Below are positions 1 through 8,747 of a stretch of 64,000 nt of DNA, in pieces. The DNA comes from Pedobacter metabolipauper (GTDB lineage Bacteria > Bacteroidota > Bacteroidia > Sphingobacteriales > Sphingobacteriaceae). A program made the translations under genes and the position numbers. Where the stretch lies: the NCBI RefSeq assembly GCF_004362715.1, contig NZ_SNYC01000003.1, positions 745,601-809,600 on the forward strand, in the 5' to 3' direction. The notes beneath the pieces were generated by a model. The model saw only the letters and a program-made list of their open reading frames with translations, did not search any database and had not been told where the DNA came from. The first letter of the stretch is position 1, and every line of letters starts with the position of its first letter.

Positions 1-2
1 GA

Positions 3-2237
3 CTCATCTATACCTATGACGGACATAACCACAAACTGATCACGGATGGATACCTCGCCGTACGTTCAAAAAAATATCCATGGCACAATAAGATCTTTCC
101 CTCAAATTATGAATACCTCTACTACAATAGAAAATCCAGTCCCAAAGAACTTTCCCTCTTTTCCGACGGCATTTTTAAACGGGAAGTGCTTCTTAATGAT
201 ACCGCAGGGATTTTAACAGATCTCTACATCAACAGCTTTGTCCACACCAAAAAAAATGGAACGGTTATCCTTGCCACCAGCAGCGGCATATATATCTTGT
301 TTAAGCAGCGGGCAGTGATCCCTAAACTTAATGGCAAGAGCGTTAGAGGAATCTATCGCTTCCCGGATGGGGATATCTATTATGCCAGCTATTCGGGAAG
401 CAGGCTCATCACCAAAACTAAAACGTTTGTTTTCGATACCGTCAGAATTGCGTACTGCATGCTCCCGCTAGATGACCATCGCCTGCTTTTGGGTTACGAA
501 GGTGGCTTCATGGAAGTTTTTGATAAGACAAAGAGAACGCATACCAGGTTCAGCTATACCCGCTCTAAACTTGCCGGAGAACAGTTTTCCAGGTTCATAT
601 TTACCGCAACAACAAGAAAGGGCAAGTATTATTTAGGTACCGGAAATGGAGTATTGGTACTCGATTCTGCCAGCAAAAAGTTATCTGCACTCATAGACCA
701 GCAGGGAAATCAGATCACCTCCAAACTTCAGATCAAGAAATTGGTCTGGATAAAGAACAAACTTTATCTGGCCTCACAAAGAGGGTGCTTTACCTGGTCC
801 GGTCATTCCTTAAAAAAACTATATCCAACAGGTACAAATAAAGGCTCCAGTGTGTACGACATGGTGCCTGGCGATAAAGGCATTTGGATTGCAACGCTGA
901 ATGAAGGATTGATCCACCTGTCTGCCACAGGAAAAGTAATCCGGAGACTCGACACAGACCATGGCCTTAAAACAAACGTGATCTTCTCGCTGCTTGATGC
1001 CGCAGGAACCTTAGTTGCAGGCACAGACCGCGGATTGGTACTGATCAAAAAAGACAGCGTCAGACTGATTGGAAATGATGATGGTCTTCATCAGTTTGAA
1101 TTTAACCATGGTGCTGCATTCTACGACAGAGAAAACAATATTGCGTACATGGGGGGATTGGAAGGATACAGTCTGCTCGATCTGAACCGGAAATGGTTTG
1201 CAAATGCACCGCTAAAAAGATTATATGCCTCAACAATTACCTTAAGCTCCGGCGATCCGGGCAAAAGCATCGACATCTACAATTTGCCCTATCTGAATAA
1301 TTTAAAGATCAATCTCAAACCCAAACAGGAATACCTGTCTATTTCTATTGCAACGCCAATGAGTTACCTGTATAAATACGACCTGGAATACCGGCTGGTT
1401 GGTGTGTTCGACCAGTGGCAGCGACTGGAAGAAGGGCAGCCCATTTCCTTGCTCGGATTGGCACCAGGTAAATATCCATTGCTCGTACGTTCCGGCGGAT
1501 CCATCATGACCGGAAAGGTGCTGATGCTGTTCATCAATAAGGAACCTGCTTTTTATCAGACCTGGATCTTCTATGTGATCCTGGTGTGCATCGTATCCGG
1601 ACTGTTTTATCTCAATTACCGCGGACGAATAGAAAAGGCCAGGAAAGAAAGCTTGTTGCGTGCACGTATCGCAAGTGATCTCCACGATGAGGTAGGCAGT
1701 GTGCTCACCGGTATATCCCTGCAGGCAGATTTTTTACTGTATAGCGGTGAAGACATCAACCGTAAATATCTGAAACAGATCGGTGAATCAAGCCGCGAAG
1801 CCATCAGCATGATGGGGGACATCGTTTGGTCCATAGACTCCAGAAATGACAATACCGATGAATTGCTGGATAAAATGCGTGATTACCTGTTGAGCATCCT
1901 GCAGACGCAAGGCATCCAGTCGGAGTTTGAAACCAATCCCACATATCCGCACATCCCACAATTGATCCGGCAAAATACATACCTCATTTTTAAAGAGGCC
2001 ATCAATAACATCAGCAAACACGCTTCCGCAACCCTGGTCAACGTAAGCCTCAAATACGAAAACAAACTGCTGACACTAAAAGTAAGGGACAACGGTATTG
2101 GATTTCCCAGTTCCTATAAAGCCAGGGGGCAGGGGATCCGCAATATGAAAATGCGTGCCGGGCGCATGAAAGCGACATTAACGATCAGCGATCCCGGCCC
2201 TGGAATGCTGATCGAGCTGGAAGTACCATGCTGCTAA
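3..2237 (+). CDS. Two-component sensor histidine kinase, propeller type (5' end outside window)
   Basis: The frame is open from base 3, so the gene starts upstream; the GTG at 186 is only an internal codon. The visible part begins in beta-propeller-like sensor repeats (short W/G-rich blades such as GIWIATLNEGLIHL), followed by a Y_Y_Y-type beta-sandwich (around bases 1300-1530), one membrane segment (about 1560-1620) and a cytoplasmic HisKA_3 kinase. The phospho-acceptor His is in DLHDEVGS (codon 1683-1685). The ATPase boxes follow: NISKHA (N), DNGIGF (G1) and GQGIRNM (G2). This is the YpdA/NarX-like class that phosphorylates LuxR-type regulators, and such a regulator lies 67 nt downstream, so the two very probably form a pair. 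The signal is unknown. Function as a sensor kinase is well supported. Confidence 0.93.
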   Translation, partial: LIYTYDGHNHKLITDGYLAVRSKKYPWHNKIFPSNYEYLYYNRKSSPKELSLFSDGIFKREVLLNDTAGILTDLYINSFVHTKKNGTVILATSSGIYILFKQRAVIPKLNGKSVRGIYRFPDGDIYYASYSGSRLITKTKTFVFDTVRIAYCMLPLDDHRLLLGYEGGFMEVFDKTKRTHTRFSYTRSKLAGEQFSRFIFTATTRKGKYYLGTGNGVLVLDSASKKLSALIDQQGNQITSKLQIKKLVWIKNKLYLASQRGCFTWSGHSLKKLYPTGTNKGSSVYDMVPGDKGIWIATLNEGLIHLSATGKVIRRLDTDHGLKTNVIFSLLDAAGTLVAGTDRGLVLIKKDSVRLIGNDDGLHQFEFNHGAAFYDRENNIAYMGGLEGYSLLDLNRKWFANAPLKRLYASTITLSSGDPGKSIDIYNLPYLNNLKINLKPKQEYLSISIATPMSYLYKYDLEYRLVGVFDQWQRLEEGQPISLLGLAPGKYPLLVRSGGSIMTGKVLMLFINKEPAFYQTWIFYVILVCIVSGLFYLNYRGRIEKARKESLLRARIASDLHDEVGSVLTGISLQADFLLYSGEDINRKYLKQIGESSREAISMMGDIVWSIDSRNDNTDELLDKMRDYLLSILQTQGIQSEFETNPTYPHIPQLIRQNTYLIFKEAINNISKHASATLVNVSLKYENKLLTLKVRDNGIGFPSSYKARGQGIRNMKMRAGRMKATLTISDPGPGMLIELEVPCC

Positions 2238-2304
2238 AATCCAATATAGTTAAAACTACACCAACGGGTAGTACATTCTCCATTTTTAGTTACTAAATTG
2301 AACC

Positions 2305-2928
2305 ATGTATCAGATCGCAATAATTGAAGACAATGTAAAGATTCAGCAGGTGCTGAGTGACTTTGTTTCCGTACAGCCGGATATGGAACTGGTATTAAAA
2401 TCCAGTTCCTATGAAGAGTTTATCCACGACTGGAGGGGAAGGCACCTGGACCTGGTGCTTTGCGATATCGGATTACCCGGAAAGTCAGGTATCGATGCCG
2501 CCTGGTATATCAAGGCACGTGATGAAAATACGCTGATCCTCATGCTGACGGTATTCGAAGAAAAAGAAAAGATCTTTGCCGCGCTATGTGCCGGAGCTTC
2601 CGGATACATCCTTAAAAGTGCCTCCCTGGAAGAAATTCAAAAGGCGATGAAAGAAATCCTGGGCGGAGGGGCAGCCATGTCGCCGAGAATAGCCAGACAG
2701 GTAGCTGATTTCTTTTACCGTAAACCTGCAGAGATCAATGCAGAAGCAGAATTAAGTTCGAGGGAAGTGGAGATCATTGCGCTGATCCGGCAGGGGATGA
2801 GCAATAAGGAGGTGGCAGATAAGCTGTTCATCTCGCTGGATACGATTAAATACCACATCAAAAATATCTACCGGAAGCTTCAGATCAGCAACCGTTCCGA
2901 ATTGATCTTAAGATATCAGGACAATTAA
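2305..2928 (+). CDS. NarL/FixJ-family response regulator (LuxR-type HTH)
   Basis: 207 aa, the usual length of the family. The receiver domain (about 1-120) has the acidic pair E8/D9, the phospho-acceptor D54 in LVLCDIGLPG, a Thr in ILMLTVF and the Lys in GYILKSA. The C-terminal LuxR HTH (about 145-205) shows LSSREVEIIALIRQG and TIKYHIKNIYRKL. It would bind DNA after phosphorylation, most likely by the HisKA_3 kinase just upstream on the same strand. The gene downstream is convergent, so the pair forms its own unit and its targets are not evident here. Confidence 0.94.
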   Translation: MYQIAIIEDNVKIQQVLSDFVSVQPDMELVLKSSSYEEFIHDWRGRHLDLVLCDIGLPGKSGIDAAWYIKARDENTLILMLTVFEEKEKIFAALCAGASGYILKSASLEEIQKAMKEILGGGAAMSPRIARQVADFFYRKPAEINAEAELSSREVEIIALIRQGMSNKEVADKLFISLDTIKYHIKNIYRKLQISNRSELILRYQDN

Positions 2929-2969
2929 CATCGGTTCTGCAGAGACATGGGCAATTAACCCGGTTAACA

Positions 2970-4199
2970 CTATTTTTTCAAATTTTTAATCATCTGAATG
3001 ATCTTTTTGGTCTCTTCCGGATAGATCCGGATCAGATGGGTCCGTACCTGGTAAGGGTGGATCAGTTTATTTTTATCCTTAACCTTGATCGTATTGGAAG
3101 ACTGCATAGGCATGTGACAGTCCACACACTTATTTTTGCTCAGCATAAACTCCTTCTCAGTCAGCGACGGATGTTTCTTACCGGCATCATAATGACAGGA
3201 CTGGCACTTTTGATTATAGATGGTTAAAGAAAGTTTGTTTTGATGGGTATCATGGCAGGTACCGCATTCCAGCTGACTGGAGATAAAACATTTACTACCT
3301 GCCAGGAGTTCAACCTGATTTCCGTGAACATCCTGCTGAACTTTCGGATCTGGCCGCATGTAATCCACTTCCCTGTAATTTTCAAGCGTATCACCCGGCT
3401 TAAAGAAATAAATGTTTTTAACCATCATCGCTGTGCTTCCAGAATGACACATGGCACAGGCATCGATTTTCTGTGTCCTGGTCAGCGACAGGTATGATTT
3501 CATATACCTGGATTTAAGACTATCCGGATAAGCCGTATGAAAATTAACATGATTGGCTGAAGGCCCATGGCAGCGTTCACAATCTATCCCCGTGATCAGG
3601 GATGCCTTTTCCAACCGGACGTTCCTTGAAAAGGAATGATTTTCTTGTGCTTTGCCATCGATAAATGAAGTATGGCATTGCAGGCATCTTTTTACGATAC
3701 CACGATTAAAATCCGGATGGGCTTCCAGGTAACCCGGACTTGCGGTAAAGCGGTTTAAATTTTTAAAATAGGTAGCAGGCAGTTCAAATAAAAAATCACC
3801 ACGCCAGGTTAAATAGGTCTGGGCATTTTTAGTACCGATCACCAGATCCATTGCAGCCGATGTCTGCTCAGTTCCATTGGAATAACCCACCTGAAAAAAG
3901 TCCTTTCCGCGTTTTTCAAATCTAACCTGCTGAAAATTTCCATAATCGTAATCCAGTTGTTTCTGATCCGGGTTAAACATCAGGGAGGCCGGGTTTACAG
4001 GTGCCGAAGTTTTAAAATGGGCATTCTGCATATAATGCTCAGAGAGTACGGCATGACACTTTTTACAGGTCTCAGAACCAGCATACATTTCTCCGCGCGG
4101 ATCAGGCTTGTCTTCAGAGAAAAACAGGCTGATTGCCACCATAAATAATGGAATTGATAAAACTGCAGCAATCAGAAGGGTTCTTTTTTTGTAGTACAT
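2970..4199 (-). CDS. Seven-haem multihaem c-type cytochrome
   Basis: 409 aa with an N-terminal hydrophobic segment (about 7-27) that acts as a signal or membrane anchor, so the rest should lie in the periplasm or at the cell surface. Seven CXXCH haem-attachment motifs are visible: CKKCH (45-49), CLQCH (172-176), CERCH (207-211), CAMCH (248-252), CGTCH (312-316), CQSCH (332-336) and CVDCH (358-362). The pattern GSETCKKCH near the N-terminus and the spacing resemble the cytochrome c554/multihaem family that carries electrons or reduces small nitrogen or sulfur compounds. No substrate can be assigned. It is a single gene, convergent with the response regulator and divergent from the PAS kinase across 131 bp. 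Confidence 0.9.
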   Translation of the reverse strand: MYYKKRTLLIAAVLSIPLFMVAISLFFSEDKPDPRGEMYAGSETCKKCHAVLSEHYMQNAHFKTSAPVNPASLMFNPDQKQLDYDYGNFQQVRFEKRGKDFFQVGYSNGTEQTSAAMDLVIGTKNAQTYLTWRGDFLFELPATYFKNLNRFTASPGYLEAHPDFNRGIVKRCLQCHTSFIDGKAQENHSFSRNVRLEKASLITGIDCERCHGPSANHVNFHTAYPDSLKSRYMKSYLSLTRTQKIDACAMCHSGSTAMMVKNIYFFKPGDTLENYREVDYMRPDPKVQQDVHGNQVELLAGSKCFISSQLECGTCHDTHQNKLSLTIYNQKCQSCHYDAGKKHPSLTEKEFMLSKNKCVDCHMPMQSSNTIKVKDKNKLIHPYQVRTHLIRIYPEETKKIIQMIKNLKK

Positions 4200-4330
4200 T
4201 TGGTTAGTACCTGCAAATTAATATTAATTATATAGAAATGCAGAACAATTGTTTCTTTTTTGGGTAGTATACGTTATAAAGTAATTAGAAATTTTTTTAT
4301 AATTGTTAAAAAGCGCTTAAGTTACACCAA

Positions 4331-6358
4331 ATGGATACGTACGGCAATCTTACAGATCGGGAAATACTCGAAATTTTATCTCTGTCACCTAAAGCGATAG
4401 CAGTCTACACCACTCAGGATATTATTATCCAGTCGGCCAATGACGCCATGATTACTTTTTGGGGAAAGGACCGGACTATTATTGGTAAACCATTAGAAGA
4501 AGCTGTTCCCGAACTAAAGGGCCAGCCGTTTATAGGTCTGTTACAAAATGTATTGAAAACCGGGATCACCAATTCCGGAAGGGCAATTCCTGCAGAACTC
4601 ATGAGCAATGGTAAACTTCAGATCTTTTATTACGATTACGAATACCGGGCCATAAAAGATGAACACGGAGTGCCTTACTGTGTCATGCATACTGCAGAAG
4701 ATGTAACAGCATTGGTGTTAAGTCTCCAGAAATTGGAGATTGCGAGGCAACAGGAAGAGCAGCTTGAATTGGAGCAAGGGGTAAATGAACAGCTTGCCAC
4801 AGCAAATGAAGAACTGAATGCGATCAATGAAGAGTTACAGCAGACACAGGAAAATCTCCAGCTATTAAATGCAGAACTTGAAGAGCGGGTTTTAGAGCGT
4901 ACAAAAGCACTTTTTGAAAGTGAAAGCAATATGCGGTATATGATTGCTGAAGCGCCGATTGCGATTGCTGTATTTAAAGGAAGGGATCTGATCATTGATA
5001 CGGCAAATGAGAAAGTGCTGGAAGCCTGGGGTAAGACCGTTGAAATTATTGGGAAACCGCTTCAGGTTGGTGTTCCTGAACTTCATGGTCAGGACTTTCT
5101 GAACATTCTGGATGAAGTATTTGTTAGTGGAATTCCATTCTATGGTAATGAGGTCAAAGCACTGATAGAGAAAAATCAAGTCATAGAAGAAATCTATTCC
5201 AATTTCGTTTACCAGCCACTCAAAAATGAGCAGGGGCAAACCACACACATCATGCTGATTGCGCATCTGGTTACAGAGCAGGTGATGGCAAGAAAAAAAG
5301 CGGAGGATGCCGAGGAAATGCTTCGGGTATCAATCGAAGCGGCGAATGCCGGTACCTGGTATTTGGATACGCATACCCATGAATTCAGAGCATCACCGCG
5401 CTTAAAGGAACTGTTTGGTTTTTCAGGCAATGAAACTGTTTCATACGAAGCCGTAACTGCACGCATTCCGGAAGATTACCGTTTAAAAGTTAAGGCCGGA
5501 GTAAAACGTACCATAGAAACTGGAGAGAATTATTATATAGAGCATCCAATACTTAGTCAGAATGATCAAAAACAAGTTTGGGTAAGTGCCATTGGAAAAT
5601 TATATACCAACAATAGTGGAAACCCGCTTCATTTTTCAGGAATGATACTTGACATCACGCAGCAGAAAGAAGATGAGATCCGAAAGAATGATTTTATCGG
5701 CATGGTGAGCCATGAGCTTAAAACACCATTGACCTCATTAAGTGGCTACATCCAGCTGCTGCACAGGAATGCAAAAAAAGCAGCAGATAATTATAGTGCA
5801 GATGTACTTCAAAAAGCAACCGGACAGTTAAAGAAAATGACCGGAATGATCAATGGCTTTCTAAATATCTCCAGACTGGAATCTGGTAAGATCCATTTAC
5901 AAAAGCAGCAATTTGACATGGATGCATTGGTACAGGAGCTGATCGGAGAAACCAAACTTTCTGCTTCGGGACACACCATTACCTTCTTACCTTGTCCGCC
6001 TTTAAATGTTTTTGCAGACAAAGAAAAAATTGGTTCAGTAATTTCAAACCTGTTGAGTAATGCAGTTAAGTATTCACCACACAAGGAAGAGATTACCGTG
6101 CATTGCGAGTTGGTTGGCGACCAGGTTCAGGTTAGCATTAAGGATGAAGGACTTGGTATCAACCAATCAGATACCAAAAGACTTTTTGAGCGTTTTTACC
6201 GGGTAGAGAACAAAGAAAATCCGCACATTTCAGGCTTTGGAATCGGGTTATATCTTTCTGCGGAGATCATTGAACACCACGGCGGAAAGATCTGGGTAGA
6301 AAGTGAAAAGGGGAAAGGCTCAACCTTTCATTTTAGTATCCCTGTTTCAGGTCAATAA
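4331..6358 (+). CDS. Multi-PAS sensor histidine kinase
   Basis: 675 aa with no membrane segment, so probably cytoplasmic. Order of parts: PAS 1 (about 10-130), a long Glu/Gln-rich coiled coil (about 130-200), PAS 2 (about 200-320; its IIGKPLQVGVPEL block echoes IIGKPLEEAVPEL in PAS 1, so the two are duplicates), PAS 3 (about 330-445), HisKA with H461 in MVSHELKTP, and HATPase_c with NLLSNAVKYSP, DEGLGI and GFGIGLYLS. It is an orthodox kinase without a receiver domain, and no response regulator is adjacent, so its partner is elsewhere. The 3' end overlaps the convergent dehydrogenase by 26 bp. Confidence 0.93.
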   Translation: MDTYGNLTDREILEILSLSPKAIAVYTTQDIIIQSANDAMITFWGKDRTIIGKPLEEAVPELKGQPFIGLLQNVLKTGITNSGRAIPAELMSNGKLQIFYYDYEYRAIKDEHGVPYCVMHTAEDVTALVLSLQKLEIARQQEEQLELEQGVNEQLATANEELNAINEELQQTQENLQLLNAELEERVLERTKALFESESNMRYMIAEAPIAIAVFKGRDLIIDTANEKVLEAWGKTVEIIGKPLQVGVPELHGQDFLNILDEVFVSGIPFYGNEVKALIEKNQVIEEIYSNFVYQPLKNEQGQTTHIMLIAHLVTEQVMARKKAEDAEEMLRVSIEAANAGTWYLDTHTHEFRASPRLKELFGFSGNETVSYEAVTARIPEDYRLKVKAGVKRTIETGENYYIEHPILSQNDQKQVWVSAIGKLYTNNSGNPLHFSGMILDITQQKEDEIRKNDFIGMVSHELKTPLTSLSGYIQLLHRNAKKAADNYSADVLQKATGQLKKMTGMINGFLNISRLESGKIHLQKQQFDMDALVQELIGETKLSASGHTITFLPCPPLNVFADKEKIGSVISNLLSNAVKYSPHKEEITVHCELVGDQVQVSIKDEGLGINQSDTKRLFERFYRVENKENPHISGFGIGLYLSAEIIEHHGGKIWVESEKGKGSTFHFSIPVSGQ

Positions 6359-7265
6359 GATCATTAAGCGGTTCATTTTCAATCAATTTCCTAAAGTTGA
6401 TCAGAAATCTGCTCACCTTACCATTTTCTTCATCCTGACCACCACCGCCGGTATGCTGTGTTAAGATTACATTTTTTAAGCCCCATAATTTATGGTCTTC
6501 GGGCAGGGGTTCAACCACGGTAACATCGAGAATGGCGCCACCCAACTTACCGGATTCAAGCGCATGGATCAGCGCAGGTTCATCTGTGGTATTTCCACGG
6601 CCGATGTTACCATAGATACTTCCCGGTTTCATGGCATCGATGAATACTTTTGAAACGTATTTATTGGCATTACCGGGTAGTGTATTGATCACAACATCTG
6701 TTTCCGGTAGAACAGCAAGGATGTCATCAAAACGATGCAGGTCAGCCATACGATTTTCCCTGGCAGTCAGGGTAATCTGACAACCAAACCCGGTAAGCAT
6801 TTTTTTAACGGCTAAGCCGATCGCCCCAGCACCCAGGATCATGACTTTCTTATCGTCAAGGCCCTGCAGGCCAGATCTCATTTGTACACCCATCCATTTC
6901 TTTTGGTCCTGTAATCGAACCAGTTCATGAATGCCTCTACACAAGCTTATTAATCCGCCAACTATGGTCTCCGCACACCTTACCGCAAACAGATCGCCCA
7001 TGTTGGCAACCGGAATGCTGAGCGTAACGTCTTCATACTGGTTAAAACCAGCAGAATCAAGCTGCCAGAAAATCAGGTTTGGCAATTCACCATTAAGCAG
7101 ATCTGCCGGAGGGTTTCCAAGCAGAACCTCAGCAGATTTGACAGCGTCAGTAAGTTCATTTTCAGAAAGATCTGATTTGAAGATCAGTTCTGTATACTCT
7201 GGTAATTCTTGTTTTAAGATTTGTTTCTGTTCGTTGTATAAGTTAGAATAGACTAGAATTCTCAT
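6333..7265 (-). CDS. D-2-hydroxyacid dehydrogenase (NAD-binding)
   Basis: 310 aa. The family reduces 2-keto acids to D-2-hydroxy acids, or the reverse, with NAD(P). The dinucleotide-binding motif GAGAIG is at 145-150. The catalytic triad of the family is recognisable as R223 (NIGRGNT), E252 (VVEPLPEDH) and H271 (LTQHTGG), and the motif order matches the GyaR/SerA/GhrA-type fold. The substrate cannot be told from sequence; a glyoxylate/hydroxypyruvate reductase-like role is possible. Its start (ATG at 7265) overlaps the 3' end of the upstream unknown gene by 4 bp (ATGA), which suggests translational coupling. The 3' end runs 26 bp into the convergent PAS kinase. Confidence 0.88.
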   Translation of the reverse strand: MRILVYSNLYNEQKQILKQELPEYTELIFKSDLSENELTDAVKSAEVLLGNPPADLLNGELPNLIFWQLDSAGFNQYEDVTLSIPVANMGDLFAVRCAETIVGGLISLCRGIHELVRLQDQKKWMGVQMRSGLQGLDDKKVMILGAGAIGLAVKKMLTGFGCQITLTARENRMADLHRFDDILAVLPETDVVINTLPGNANKYVSKVFIDAMKPGSIYGNIGRGNTTDEPALIHALESGKLGGAILDVTVVEPLPEDHKLWGLKNVILTQHTGGGGQDEENGKVSRFLINFRKLIENEPLNDLIDLKQGY

Positions 7266-8089
7266 GTAGTAAGCAGGTTTCCGGGGTTCCCCTGGAATCT
7301 TTTAAATTGTTGATGAAACGATTGCCGCCATTTCCTGGTAAATGCTAAGATTGGCGTGCCGCTTGTAAATATAGCACTTACGATGGCTGCGGGATGATTT
7401 CGTTCATTGTTTTGAAGAAAATTACCCGAAAATGTTTCAATTACACTTTGAATATTCATCACAGTTACACAAAGGCATCCGGGATGGGTATCAAATTCCC
7501 AGGATTGGGCTGGAATAATTTTAACGCCTTTAGGTTGTTTTGTAGAAACCAAAGTGCGTTTAGAAACACAGTTCTCCAGATCAAATAAGCAAACACCAAT
7601 ATTAATGCTGAAGTAAGAAGAATTTAGCGTCATTTTTAAATCTTTTGGGATTTTCAATTCCGGCAAAGAGATTCTAATTATATTATTGTATTGCTCAACA
7701 TTGATAGAAGCCAGAAGCAGGTCTTTTAGCGGAGATGCATTGTTAAATTCAAAGCCGATCAGTCTTTTAAAGCTATCCTCTGTAAAATTATAAGTTTTGG
7801 TTTTTTCATCACGTGCTTGCTTAATGATCTTATAAACATCAGCGTTCAATGTATAAATCATTCCACCGTCATAGAATTCAGTGATGATCTGATTAAAATT
7901 ATCCCGGATTGAACAGGCCAGTCCACTGGCCATACCAAAGATACCGTTATTAACGACCGTCCCTTTTCCAAGTTTTCTTTTCTTGGTCTTTTTTACATGT
8001 TTTCTGGAAACCTGCTGTCTTTTACCTACAACTCTAAAAATCAAATCCCCAACGAGGCCTTTAAGGAATTTACCGAAAAATATTGCCAT
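7262..8089 (-). CDS. Unknown protein, possibly DUF6266-like
   Basis: 275 aa, unrecognised with confidence. There is no signal peptide or clear membrane span. The N-terminus (MAIFFGKFLKGLVGDLIFR) followed by a Lys/Arg-rich stretch resembles, by memory, the start of Bacteroidota DUF6266 proteins, but I cannot verify this. The middle contains short beta-type stretches such as NIIRISLPEL. It overlaps the dehydrogenase by 4 bp, which suggests one transcript, though nothing links the functions. About 100-170 bp upstream of its start lies an 11-bp tandem repeat array with an inverted repeat. Start ATG at 8089 is the first in frame. Confidence 0.6.
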   Translation of the reverse strand: MAIFFGKFLKGLVGDLIFRVVGKRQQVSRKHVKKTKKRKLGKGTVVNNGIFGMASGLACSIRDNFNQIITEFYDGGMIYTLNADVYKIIKQARDEKTKTYNFTEDSFKRLIGFEFNNASPLKDLLLASINVEQYNNIIRISLPELKIPKDLKMTLNSSYFSINIGVCLFDLENCVSKRTLVSTKQPKGVKIIPAQSWEFDTHPGCLCVTVMNIQSVIETFSGNFLQNNERNHPAAIVSAIFTSGTPILAFTRKWRQSFHQQFKRFQGNPGNLLTT

Positions 8090-8186
8090 AATCTTACGTT
8101 TTAAAATGAACCGATATCAGAGGTACAAGGGTTCGATATTGCACTACCCTGAATACAAGTTAAATATAGGTTAAATCCATGTTTCT

Positions 8187-8258
8187 TCCAAGTATTTACG
8201 GGAATACTTGGATAGAACTTGGATAACACTTGGATAACACTTGGATAACACTTGGATT
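8187..8258. repeat. 11-bp tandem repeat array with a 10-bp inverted repeat
   Basis: Five copies of the core ACTTGGATA recur with an exact 11-bp period, at 8206, 8217, 8228, 8239 and 8250; the last differs in its final base. The first copy is also the right arm of a perfect 10-bp inverted repeat, TCCAAGTATT (8187-8196) and AATACTTGGA (8203-8212), with a 6-nt gap. An 11-bp period puts every copy on nearly the same face of the helix, as expected for a binding-site array. It lies upstream of the unknown gene that starts at 8089. It is not a CRISPR: units are too short and there are no spacers. Confidence 0.85.
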
Positions 8259-8747
8259 CAATGTACACGCATGTGCAGGATGTCTGCCTTCAGACTATGT
8301 CCTGTCTTACAGAATCTTACTGGATTTAGCATTTTGTTAATCTTGAAATTGCTATACATTATACTGTTGTCCGCTGTTACGCACAAGCCAATAGAATCAC
8401 AAATCAAACCTGGATTATTTTGCTATATGGTGGTATCCGATAACTATATTTTGATAATTTTCAGAGAAAATAAACACACAAAAATTTTCAGTAAATAATA
8501 ATTGTTTAATGGTGAATAATAGTTACTTTTAAAAACATTAACATTCTATTCCGATGCGCTCTAAATTCAACAGTTACCCATGGGTAATCAAACGCTCAAA
8601 CTTCATTAACAGCAATCAGGTGTCTACATTTTTTTTGAGATTTTCTGGAAGGATTATATCTGCCAGAGGTGATATTGATTTTAAAATTCTTCATCGTAAC
8701 TCTGAATTCTTTCTAAAGTTATATAAACCCTTTTCTAGCGTAGTCTC
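8259..8747. other. AT-rich intergenic stretch before the fibre-like gene array
   Basis: About 490 bases between the repeat array and the first fibre-like gene. Two short open frames (8241-8498 and 8554-8751) lack any domain or family resemblance and I do not call them genes. The promoter of the downstream 14.5-kb operon should lie here, but I find no convincing match to the Bacteroidota TTTG / TAnnTTTG pair. Confidence 0.5.

Noticed and set aside
186-2237. Start of the first kinase at GTG 186
   Set aside because: The same frame is open to base 3 and continues the sensor repeats, so the true start is upstream of the window.
2955-2967. Hairpin TTAACC-C-GGTTAA as terminator of the convergent pair
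   Set aside because: Loop of one base and only six pairs; too weak to assert.
8206-8258. CRISPR array
   Set aside because: The repeats are 9-11 bp with no spacers and there are no cas genes.
8241-8498. Small gene upstream of the fibre array
   Set aside because: It begins inside the repeat array and has no family features.
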